From Burkholderiales bacterium (GTDB lineage Bacteria > Pseudomonadota > Gammaproteobacteria > Burkholderiales > Ga0077523), in the NCBI GenBank assembly GCA_019745565.1, contig JAIESW010000038.1, positions 29,173 through 93,172 on the forward strand: 64,000 nucleotides of DNA, in the 5' to 3' direction. Shown here piece by piece: positions 44,263 through 55,945 of this stretch. The notes beneath the pieces are model-generated. The model was not told the DNA's origin. It made no database searches and worked only from the letters and a program-made list of their open reading frames with translations. Positions within the stretch are counted from its first letter, which is position 1; the number at the start of each line of letters is the position of its first letter. Made by a program: the position numbers and the translations under genes.

Positions 44263-44748
44263 CCCGGGCCTGCCACCGACGGCGGGTTCGACCCGACCGG
44301 CATACCCGAGGTCCTCGAAGGGGGGTTGTCGGCCCGGCCCGGATGGGTCCATACTGCACCCTTGATGTTTCCGGCCGGGGCATCCCGGACAGGTTGTCGG
44401 AGGCGTTCGGTCTCCCGTCACCGGAAATGTCACAGGCAAGGGCCTTGCCCGTCGGGGATGTCGACCGGAGCGTTTCCGGTTGCCGGTTCCCGTGAAGAAG
44501 TCGAGTAGCTAGACCATCGACTGGCAGGCCACGGGAGCGCGAGAAGTCCCCGGCGTGCGCCCGCAGACGAAGCCTGAAGCGCCGTTCCGGCGGCGCTCTT
44601 CGCGATGCGCGGCTTTGCCGCGCGAGGCATGTGCGGGGCGGCCCGCGTGACGCGCATGCATTTCCTGACCAAGCGGGACGCGTACGCATTGTGAGCGTGC
44701 GCCCAACTACATGTTGCAACTCAACTCCGGGAACATCGCGCGCTGCTC
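44263..44748. other. 486-base gap before the SNF2 helicase gene
   Basis: No gene is supported. It holds a perfect 15-base palindrome GGCAAGGGCCTTGCC near 44435 and a GCGCGGC / GCCGCGC hairpin at 44607-44623, neither followed by a T run. A promoter for the helicase probably lies near the 3' end, which is less GC-rich. Confidence 0.4.
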
Positions 44749-47700
44749 ATGTCCGGTCTGGTTCTGACGCGCGACCTGCTCGAGCAGGAACTGCGCAAGG
44801 AGTGCATCGACCGGGGCCGCGGCTATGCCGACCGCGGCCGGGTCCTGGGACTCCGCCACGATCGCGAGCGCGATCGTTTCGAGGCGTCGGTGCGCGGCAC
44901 CGCACGCAAACCCTATCGCGTGCACGTCACGCTGGAACAGGGCGCCGACGGCGTGCACATCCACGGCGTGTGTTCCTGCCCCGTGCATTCCAACTGCAAG
45001 CACGTCGCCGCCGTGCTGTGGCGCGCTCTCAATACCCAGACCGACGAGGACGGCGCTCCGCGCAAGGACGGCAAGCAGCCCGGTCGCCGCAAGGTCGGCG
45101 AACGACGCGGCGCGCAACCGCGGCAGAAGGCCGCGGCCGCGTCGGGACCGCTGCCGGCGCACGTGAACCAGTGGCTGAAGCGCGCCGAACGGCTCGCGCC
45201 CGCGGAAGTCGTGGATCCCACGGCCGACGTCGCGCAATGTCTGCTGTACGTCCTGCAGGTGCGCCCGCGCACCCAGGGCGGCGCCGACATCGTGGTCCGC
45301 GCGATGACCGGCCGGCGCCTCAAGGCCGGCGGCTACAGCAAGCCCTCTCCCTGGAACGGCGCCCTCGCCGCCCTGCACGACCCGCCCGGTTACGTCACCG
45401 AGGAAGATCTCCAGATCCTCCGCCTGCTGTTGCCAAGCGCACGCGATCACACCAGCGGCGAATTCCAGCTCGATGCCGAGACCGGTTCCATCGTGCTGCG
45501 TCTGCTGCTCGCGACCGGACGCTTCCACTGGAACCACACGTCGTCCGGCGCCCTGCATGAAGGCCCGCCGCGCCCCGGCCGTGCGGTGTGGCGCTACACC
45601 ATCAACGGTGCGCAGCGCGTCACGTTCGAGAGCGAACCGCCGGCCGAAGCGCTGCTGCCGCTCGCTCCGCCTTGGTACATCGAACCCGCCAGCGCCGAAT
45701 GCGGCCCGATCGAAGTGGGCTTGTCGCCCACCATCGCGGCGTGGCTCGCCGACGCGCCGGAAATCGCCGCCGAGCACGCGGTCCGCGTGCGCGACATGCT
45801 GGCCCGCAGCGATCGCCTGCACGGCGCTCCGCTGCCGGAGATTCCGGTCCAGGCCGAAACGCGCGAGGCGGCACCGGTACCGATCCTGCGTCTTTACTCG
45901 TTCGAGTCGGTCCACGGTTATGGCCGCGGCCGCTATGCGCGCGGCGAGTTCGTCGACGTCGCCGCACTGCGCTTCGAATACGCCGGCGTGCGCACCGACC
46001 GCGACAGCCCCGGGATGATGAGCGTCATCCGCAATGGGGAGCTGTTGCGTTTGCGGCGGAACCACGCTGCGGAGAAGCGCGCGCACACGACACTCGCGCA
46101 GGCGGGCTTCGTGCGCGTCAACAGCCGCGAACGCAACATCCCGCAGCAGCACAAGCACGACTACACGCTCGAAGGCGAGCAGACCTGGCTCGAATTCGTG
46201 ACCAAGGGCGTGGCGAATCTGCGGGCCCAGGGCTGGCAGGTGGAGTTCGACGAGAGCTTCCGCTTCACGCCGGTGGACACCGGCGACTGGCATGCCGAAG
46301 TCATCGAATCCGGCGGCGACTGGTTCGGCCTGCGGCTCGAGATCGACATCGACGGCCGTCGCATCGATCTGCTGCCGGTGCTGATCAACACGCTGCGCCA
46401 GCGTCCGGAGCTGCTGTCCGAGTCCGGCAAAGGCGGCGACCCGAACGAAGCGGTGCTGATCCGTCTCGACGACGGCCGCATCCTGCCGGTGCCGCTCGCC
46501 CGCGTGCGACCGCTGGTGAACGTGCTGCACGAGATGCTGGACGAAGATGCCTCCGACACGCTGCGGCTGTCGAAGCTCGACGTGGTGCGGCTCGCCGATC
46601 TGGAATCGTCGGTGCCCCTCAAGTGGGAGGGTGGCGACGCCATGCGGGCGCTGGGCAAGCAGCTCGCGCAGTTCAAGGGACTGAAGCCGATCGAGGCTCC
46701 GCCCGGCTTCGAAGCACAGTTGCGGCCGTATCAGCAGCAAGGCCTCGCGTGGCTCCAGTTCCTGCGTGAACACGGTCTGGGCGGCATCCTCGCCGACGAC
46801 ATGGGCCTGGGCAAGACCGTGCAGACGCTCGCGCATCTGCTGATCGAGAAGCAGGCGGGCCGCCTCACCAAGCCCGCGCTGGTGATCGCGCCCACCAGCG
46901 TGATCCCGAACTGGAAGGCCGAGGCGGCGCGCTTCGCGCCACAGCTGTCGGTGCACGTCTCACACGGCCTCAAGCGCCGCGAGAACTTCGACGAGATCGG
47001 CAATTCCGATCTGGTGCTGACCACCTACGCCCTGCTGCCGCGCGACGAAGCGACGCTCACGTCGCACGAATTCCATGTCGTGATTCTCGACGAGGCACAG
47101 CAGATCAAGAACGCGCAGACCCGTGCCGCACGCGTGGTCGGCGATCTCAAGTCCCAGCACCGGTTGTGCCTCACCGGCACGCCGCTCGAGAATCACCTGG
47201 GCGAACTCTGGTCGCTGTTCCACTTCCTGATGCCGGGCCTGCTCGGCGACGCCGCGACGTTCCGCCGCGTGTATCGCACGCCGATCGAGAAGCACGCCGA
47301 CACGGCACGGCGCGACAGCCTGGTGCGCCGGATCCGCCCGTTCATGCTGCGCCGGACCAAGGACGAAGTGGCGACCGACCTGCCGCCGAAGACCGAGATC
47401 ATCCGCACCATCGAACTGGACGGCGCCCAGCGCGAACTGTACGAAACGGTGCGCGTGGCGATGGATCAGCGCATCCGCAACGAGATCGCCACGCGCGGTC
47501 TCGCCCAAAGTCAGATCATCGTGCTCGACGCGCTGCTCAAGCTGCGCCAGATCTGCTGCGACCCGCGTCTGTTGAAGCTCGATGCGGCGAAGCAGGTGCA
47601 GGAATCGGCCAAGCTCGAAGCCCTGATGGAGATGCTCGAGGAACTGCTCCCGGAAGGCCGCCGCGTGCTGCTGTTCTCGCAGTTCACCAGCATGCTGGAA

Positions 47701-48117
47701 CTGATCGAGAAGGACCTCGCGACACGCCAGATTCCGTACGTGAAGCTGACCGGCGACACGGTCGATCGTGCCGAACCGGTGCGCGCGTTCCAGGCGGAGG
47801 AAGTCCCGCTGTTCCTCATCAGCCTGAAGGCCGGCGGCACCGGTTTGAACCTTACCGCGGCCGACACCGTGATCCACTACGACCCGTGGTGGAATCCGGC
47901 GGTCGAGAATCAGGCCACCGCGCGTGCGCACCGCATCGGTCAGGACAAGCCGGTGTTCGTGTACAAGCTGCTCGCGGCCGGCAGCGTCGAAGAAAAGATC
48001 GCGGCGCTGCAGTCCTCGAAGGCGGCGCTTGCCGAAGGCATCCTCGGCGGCGATGCGGCCGCAGCCGGTCCGGTCTCCGAAGAAGACATCGAAGCGCTGT
48101 TCCAGCCGCTCGACTGA
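44749..48117 (+). CDS. SNF2-family helicase with N-terminal SWIM zinc finger
   Basis: 1122 residues. The SWIM motif is C75, C77, C83 and H85 (CSCPVHSNCKH). The middle region (about 120-640) is a conserved SNF2-associated module. The SNF2 ATPase follows: Walker A DDMGLGKT (K689), DEAQ box (781-784), and a helicase C lobe ending with RAHRIGQ. Such bacterial proteins move on double-stranded DNA or strip proteins; some are linked to phage defence, but no partner gene is here. It lies between the regulator and lpxK, inside an otherwise conserved cluster. Native-looking codon use gives no sign of recent transfer. Confidence 0.92.
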   Translation: MSGLVLTRDLLEQELRKECIDRGRGYADRGRVLGLRHDRERDRFEASVRGTARKPYRVHVTLEQGADGVHIHGVCSCPVHSNCKHVAAVLWRALNTQTDEDGAPRKDGKQPGRRKVGERRGAQPRQKAAAASGPLPAHVNQWLKRAERLAPAEVVDPTADVAQCLLYVLQVRPRTQGGADIVVRAMTGRRLKAGGYSKPSPWNGALAALHDPPGYVTEEDLQILRLLLPSARDHTSGEFQLDAETGSIVLRLLLATGRFHWNHTSSGALHEGPPRPGRAVWRYTINGAQRVTFESEPPAEALLPLAPPWYIEPASAECGPIEVGLSPTIAAWLADAPEIAAEHAVRVRDMLARSDRLHGAPLPEIPVQAETREAAPVPILRLYSFESVHGYGRGRYARGEFVDVAALRFEYAGVRTDRDSPGMMSVIRNGELLRLRRNHAAEKRAHTTLAQAGFVRVNSRERNIPQQHKHDYTLEGEQTWLEFVTKGVANLRAQGWQVEFDESFRFTPVDTGDWHAEVIESGGDWFGLRLEIDIDGRRIDLLPVLINTLRQRPELLSESGKGGDPNEAVLIRLDDGRILPVPLARVRPLVNVLHEMLDEDASDTLRLSKLDVVRLADLESSVPLKWEGGDAMRALGKQLAQFKGLKPIEAPPGFEAQLRPYQQQGLAWLQFLREHGLGGILADDMGLGKTVQTLAHLLIEKQAGRLTKPALVIAPTSVIPNWKAEAARFAPQLSVHVSHGLKRRENFDEIGNSDLVLTTYALLPRDEATLTSHEFHVVILDEAQQIKNAQTRAARVVGDLKSQHRLCLTGTPLENHLGELWSLFHFLMPGLLGDAATFRRVYRTPIEKHADTARRDSLVRRIRPFMLRRTKDEVATDLPPKTEIIRTIELDGAQRELYETVRVAMDQRIRNEIATRGLAQSQIIVLDALLKLRQICCDPRLLKLDAAKQVQESAKLEALMEMLEELLPEGRRVLLFSQFTSMLELIEKDLATRQIPYVKLTGDTVDRAEPVRAFQAEEVPLFLISLKAGGTGLNLTAADTVIHYDPWWNPAVENQATARAHRIGQDKPVFVYKLLAAGSVEEKIAALQSSKAALAEGILGGDAAAAGPVSEEDIEALFQPLD

Positions 48118-48127
48118 ACGCTCCAAC

Positions 48128-49123
48128 ATGAGCCCCGGCCACTGGCAGAGGGTGACGGGACTCACGGTGGCGTTGCTGCCGGCCGCCGCCATCTTTGCGC
48201 TGGTGTCCGGGCTGCGTCGCATGTTGTTCAGCATCGGTGTCTTGGCCAGAAACCGCATGCCGGTGCCGGTGATCGTGGTGGGCAACATCACTGCCGGTGG
48301 CACCGGCAAGACGCCGTTCGTGCTGTGGCTCGTGGACCGGCTGAAGGAAGAGGGCCTGCACCCCGGCATCGTGACGCGCGGCTACCGCGCTGCAGATGCG
48401 GGACCGGCGGCGGTGGGTTTCGACGAAGATCCAGCGCGGGCCGGCGATGAGCCGGTGCTGCTCGCGCGCCGCAGCGGCGTGCCGGTGTGGCGCGGCGTCG
48501 ACAGGGGGCGCGCGGCGCGCGCGTTGCTCGCGGCCCATCGCGAATGCGACGTGATCGTGAGCGACGACGGCCTGCAGCACTATCGCCTCGCCCGCGACGT
48601 CGAGATTGCGCTGATCGACGGCGCCCGCGGTTTCGGCAACGGGCTGCCGCTGCCTGCCGGCCCGCTGCGGGAACCGGTGAGCCGGCTCGGACGCTGCGAT
48701 TTCGTCGTGGTGAAGGCACCGCGCACGGCTGTGATCGGCTGGAGCGGCGAGACGATCGACATGCAGCTCGTCGGTACGCTGTTCACGAATCTGCTTGACC
48801 GTGCCGAGCACCGTAGTGCGCAGGAGATGATCGGCCGTGAAGTGCACGCGGTCGCCGGCATCGGTGAACCGCGGCCGTTCTTCGATGCGCTGCGCACGAT
48901 GGGCCTCACTGTCGTCGAGCATCCGTTCCCCGATCACCACCGGTTCGTCGCGACCGATCTCGCATTCGGCACCGATGCGCTCGTCGTGATGACCGAAAAG
49001 GATGCCGTAAAATGCCGCGCGTTCGCGTCCCGCGATTGGTGGACGCTGCCGGTCGACGCGCAGTTGCCGGCCGGATTCGCTGCCCGTATCGTCTCTGCCT
49101 CAGGAAAGCTGCCCAAGCCCTGA
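48128..49123 (+). CDS. lpxK: Tetraacyldisaccharide 4'-kinase
   Basis: 331 residues. An N-terminal membrane helix, then P-loop GNITAGGTGKTPF, SDDGLQHYRLARD and the C-terminal DHHRF and MTEKDAVKC. It phosphorylates the lipid A disaccharide at the inner membrane. ATG 48128 lies 10 bases after the SNF2 stop; the Trm112-like gene follows after 3 bases. Confidence 0.94.
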   Translation: MSPGHWQRVTGLTVALLPAAAIFALVSGLRRMLFSIGVLARNRMPVPVIVVGNITAGGTGKTPFVLWLVDRLKEEGLHPGIVTRGYRAADAGPAAVGFDEDPARAGDEPVLLARRSGVPVWRGVDRGRAARALLAAHRECDVIVSDDGLQHYRLARDVEIALIDGARGFGNGLPLPAGPLREPVSRLGRCDFVVVKAPRTAVIGWSGETIDMQLVGTLFTNLLDRAEHRSAQEMIGREVHAVAGIGEPRPFFDALRTMGLTVVEHPFPDHHRFVATDLAFGTDALVVMTEKDAVKCRAFASRDWWTLPVDAQLPAGFAARIVSASGKLPKP

Positions 49124-49126
49124 ATC

Positions 49127-49330
49127 ATGGCCCTCGATCCCAAACTGCTCGAAATTCTCGTCGACCCGCTCACCAAGGCGCCGCTCGTCTACGACCGCGA
49201 ACGCCAGGAGCTGGTGTCCATCGAAAGCGCACTCGCCTACCCGATCCGCGAGGACATCCCCATCATGCTCGAAGACGAAGCCCGCAAGCTGACCCTCGAC
49301 GAAGTGGACGCCTGGCGCAACAAGCGCTGA
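49127..49330 (+). CDS. Trm112-like / YcaR family small protein
   Basis: 67 residues, [25 protein letters not shown] and [15 protein letters not shown] are typical of the Trm112/YcaR fold. The zinc cysteines of some members are absent here (CP..K..L is DPLTKAPL). It lies between lpxK and kdsB as in many proteobacteria; its molecular role is not firmly known. Confidence 0.9.
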   Translation: MALDPKLLEILVDPLTKAPLVYDRERQELVSIESALAYPIREDIPIMLEDEARKLTLDEVDAWRNKR

Positions 49331-49484
49331 GATGTCACTGGCCGTGATCAGGCAGCGCCCAGCGCAGCTGGGGTGCACGGCCCCTCGATACAACCGGGAC
49401 GGTGAGTGAGGTGACGCTCTCCCCGATAGGCCTGACGGCCTCTCCACCCCAGGGGCCAGCCCTCTTGCTGCCCGGCGAGGGCTG

Positions 49485-51049
<1,565 letters not shown>

Positions 51050-51062
51050 GGGGGCGACAAGT

Positions 51063-52328
51063 ATGGCCAAGAAGCGCAACGCGTTCTACGCGCAATCGGG
51101 CGGCGTGACCGCTGTGATCAACGCCTCGGCCTGCGGCGTCATCGAGACCGCGCGCAAGCACAAGGATCGCATCGGCAAGTTGTATGCAGGTCGCAACGGC
51201 ATCCTCGGCGCACTCGAGGAGGACCTGATCGACACGTCGAAGGAATCGGCCGCGGCCATCGCCGCGCTGCGCTACACGCCCTCGGGCGCGTTCGGCTCCG
51301 CGCGCTACAAATTGAAGAGTCTCGAGCAGAACCGCGCCGAATACGAACGCCTGATCGAGGTCTTCAAGGCCCACGACATCGGCTATTTCTTCTACAACGG
51401 CGGCGGCGATTCCGCCGACACGTGCCTCAAGGTCTCGCAGCTCTCGAGCGCCATGGGCTATCCGCTGCAGGCGATCCACGTGCCGAAGACCGTGGACAAC
51501 GACCTGCCCATCACCGATTGCTGCCCGGGCTTCGGGTCGGTCGCGAAGTACGTGGCCACGTCCATCCGCGAGGCCGGCTTCGACGTGGAATCCATGGCAA
51601 AGACCTCCACCAAGGTCTTCGTCCTCGAAGTGATGGGACGTCATGCCGGATGGATCACCGCCGCGTGCGGTCTCGCGTCCGAAGCCGCCGGCGAAGCGCC
51701 CCACATCCTGCTGTTCCCCGAGATCCCGTTCGATCAGGACAAGTTCATCGCCAAGGTGGACGCGACGGTCAAGCGCGCCGGCTTCTGCGTGATCGGCGTG
51801 TCGGAAGGCCTGCAAACGGCCGACGGCAAGTTCCTGTCGGATGCCGGCCTGCGTGACGCCTTCGGTCACGCCCAGCTGGGCGGCGTGGCACCGGTCATCG
51901 CGAACCTGGTGAAGGAGAAGCTGAAGCTCAAGTACCACTGGGCCGTCGCCGACTACCTGCAGCGCGCGGCACGGCACATCGCTTCCAAGACCGACGTGGC
52001 CCAGGCGTATGCCGTCGGCAAGGCCGCAGTCGAGCTGGCGCTCAAGGGCCACAACGCCGTGATGCCCGCCATCGTCCGCAAGTCGAACAAGCCGTACAAA
52101 TGGTCCGTGGGCACTGCCGATCTCGCCAAGGTGGCCAACGTGGAAAAGAAGATGCCGCGCGACTTCATCACCGCCGACGGCTTTCACATCACGGCCAAGT
52201 GCCGCACCTATCTCGGCCCACTGATCCAGGGCGAGGACTATCCGCCCTTCCGCAATGGCCTGCCGCGCTACGTGCGGCTCAAGAACGTCGCGGTTCCCAA
52301 GAAGCTGGGCACCCCCTTCAAGCTTTAG
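51063..52328 (+). CDS. pfp: Pyrophosphate-dependent 6-phosphofructokinase
   Basis: 421 residues. The active site shows GGGDSADT and PKTVDNDL; the Lys in PKTVDND and the Asp in GGDS mark PPi use rather than ATP. It phosphorylates fructose 6-phosphate reversibly using PPi. ATG 51063 follows adk by 13 bases with a GGGGGCGA ribosome site. The next gene is a proton-pumping pyrophosphatase, so PPi made or used here is coupled to membrane energy, as in some methylotrophs and autotrophs. Function as the main glycolytic step is an inference. Confidence 0.93.
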   Translation: MAKKRNAFYAQSGGVTAVINASACGVIETARKHKDRIGKLYAGRNGILGALEEDLIDTSKESAAAIAALRYTPSGAFGSARYKLKSLEQNRAEYERLIEVFKAHDIGYFFYNGGGDSADTCLKVSQLSSAMGYPLQAIHVPKTVDNDLPITDCCPGFGSVAKYVATSIREAGFDVESMAKTSTKVFVLEVMGRHAGWITAACGLASEAAGEAPHILLFPEIPFDQDKFIAKVDATVKRAGFCVIGVSEGLQTADGKFLSDAGLRDAFGHAQLGGVAPVIANLVKEKLKLKYHWAVADYLQRAARHIASKTDVAQAYAVGKAAVELALKGHNAVMPAIVRKSNKPYKWSVGTADLAKVANVEKKMPRDFITADGFHITAKCRTYLGPLIQGEDYPPFRNGLPRYVRLKNVAVPKKLGTPFKL

Positions 52329-52604
52329 GAGGAAGCCCTCCAAAGAGCCTTGCGGCCGCGAGGGTTGAGGTGACCCGTCCCCTCGATAGGCCGGCGCCCG
52401 TCGCGCGACCATGCAAACGGGTTGCTCTCCGGCAAAATTTCCCACTAACATAGCGAGTTATTTGCGCCGACCGGATTTGCCGGAGGCCCCCACGAGGGCC
52501 GCCTCCGGACCCGGCGGCGGGGCCCCACCCGAGGCTTCGCGGTCGTCCTAGCCCGCACCCGATGCGAGCACATCGAACACTTACCTAGTCTTTCTGGGGG
52601 ATCC

Positions 52605-54662
<2,058 letters not shown>

Positions 54663-54679
54663 AAGGATCTCTCCGCACC

Positions 54680-54718
54680 AAATACAAACGGCTCCCGCGG
54701 GAGCCGTTTGTATTTCTA
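54680..54718. terminator. Strong bidirectional terminator, perfect 36-base palindrome
   Basis: Bases 54680-54715 form an exact palindrome: each arm is an A/T-rich end around ACGGCTCCCG. The T-rich flanks on both strands make it a terminator for hppA and for the convergent iron-protein gene. Confidence 0.85.
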
Positions 54719-54755
54719 CTGCTTGCCGATCGGATCGGACCGATCCTCTCCCGCT

Positions 54756-55604
54756 TCAGGCCACCGCGCGAATCGGACGGCCCCGGCGATCGCCGAAGCG
54801 GCGCTCGGGGAAGTTCAGGTTCACCTGACGCAGGCGCCGTTCACCTACCCGGTTGTCCACCGGAACGAAGGTGTTGGCGTCGTCGGCCGTCGAATACGCA
54901 CGGTACGAGGTGTTGAACGCGAGATGGATGAGCTGCAGGCTGCGCTTGGCGGCGAGCATGACGCGCTCCTGCATCCGCTCGGTCGTCGCATAGCGCTTGA
55001 CCACTTCCATCGCGATCTTCGGATGGTCGTCGTCGTACACCGCGTGCTGCCGCATCCATTTGTAGGTCTTCGGGCTCATGTCCACGCCGGGCATGCCGCG
55101 ATAGCCTTCGAATCCGGGCAGGATCTTGCGGCAGATGTCGCCGGTCACGCCCTCGATCGCGAAGCTGGTGGCGGCTACGGCTTCGGCCAGGCTGCCCTTG
55201 GTGTTGATGTACCAGATCCAGTCGGTCAGGGACTGGACGTCGCGCAGTACCGGGCGGCGTCCTTCGGCGAGTTCCAGCATCTGCTCCTTGCGGAGCCCGA
55301 AGCCCTGGCCCATCCACAGCCATTGTTCGGCATGGGCCTTCTCGACACGGATGTTGTCGATCAGATAGGAACGCGCATATTCGTCTTCCACCTTGACTAG
55401 CGCTTCCGCGAGAAATTTAGGGAAGGTGTGGATGAACGGGTAAAGCTGCAGCATCCAGCCCTGCATCTCGCTCAACGACAGCTTCGTTTGGGTGATGCCC
55501 TCGACGAAATCACCTTCGAGGATTTCATCCCAATACGGCTTGATGTACTCCTGGAACGGTCCGACCCATACCGGGTGCGGTGAGAATTCATACATGATGC
55601 CCAT
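54756..55604 (-). CDS. Iron-containing haem-oxygenase-fold (TenA/PqqC-like) redox protein with an Arg-rich tail
   Basis: 282 residues. All-helical haem-oxygenase-like fold: EKAHAEQW and ATSFAIEGVTGDI hold candidate metal-binding Glu and His. Members of this diiron oxidase/oxygenase group modify fatty acids, amino acids or cofactors. The last 32 residues (251-282) are Arg-rich with RVGERR and FPERRFGDRR and match the tail of the desaturase at 62430 at 17 of 32 positions. ATG 55604 has a GGAG ribosome site. The substrate is unknown. Confidence 0.83.
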   Translation of the reverse strand: MGIMYEFSPHPVWVGPFQEYIKPYWDEILEGDFVEGITQTKLSLSEMQGWMLQLYPFIHTFPKFLAEALVKVEDEYARSYLIDNIRVEKAHAEQWLWMGQGFGLRKEQMLELAEGRRPVLRDVQSLTDWIWYINTKGSLAEAVAATSFAIEGVTGDICRKILPGFEGYRGMPGVDMSPKTYKWMRQHAVYDDDHPKIAMEVVKRYATTERMQERVMLAAKRSLQLIHLAFNTSYRAYSTADDANTFVPVDNRVGERRLRQVNLNFPERRFGDRRGRPIRAVA

Positions 55605-55852
55605 CAGGGTCTCCTGGAATCGAAGTATCAGAACCTTCGCAGAACCGGCAGCTCTCCGGCGCCGGGCGCACGACTACCGCTAGCGCTTTCTCGAACGAAG
55701 CGCTTTACACCAACCGATGCTGTGAGTTTCCCCTTGGAAGCGCACCCGGATCGAGCTTGGTCCGGCAGACCAACCGGTTGCGCACAACTTGTACGGCGAG
55801 AACAGTGTAGAAGCCCCGTTTTTCGAAATCAACGGCGTGCGCACGATTCTCC

Positions 55853-55864
55853 AGGTTTCCCTAC
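55853..55864 (-). promoter_or_regulatory. Shared GTAGGGAAACCT motif, copy upstream of the iron protein gene
   Basis: AGGTTTCCCTAC on the plus strand lies about 250 bases before the start of the iron protein gene. The same 12 bases lie 216 bases before the desaturase gene (63737-63748), in both cases preceded by CGAAATC and GTGCG. Probably a regulator site. Confidence 0.4.
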
Positions 55865-55898
55865 AGCATCACTGGGGAAGTACCGGAATAATCTGACA

Positions 55899-55921
55899 CT
55901 CCCGGAGGTTCGGGAGGTTTT
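55899..55921. terminator. Hairpin past the GGDEF/EAL gene
   Basis: CTCCCG / CGGGAG stem with a six-base loop. On the plus strand it is followed by GTTTT; on the minus strand, where the GGDEF/EAL gene ends, the T run is weak. Possible terminator. Confidence 0.4.
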
Positions 55922-55945
55922 GCCGACCGGCCGCGGCCGTCAGGT

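Larger units (their letters stand above)
55605..55945. other. 341-base gap upstream of the iron protein gene
   Basis: No gene. It contains the shared motif AGGTTTCCCTAC (55853-55864) and a hairpin near 55899. The promoter of the iron protein gene should be here; no clear -35/-10 pair stands out. Confidence 0.45.

Noticed and set aside
44263..44748. Possible small RNA or tRNA in the long gap
   Set aside because: No cloverleaf, no promoter-terminator pair and no conserved RNA features could be seen by eye.
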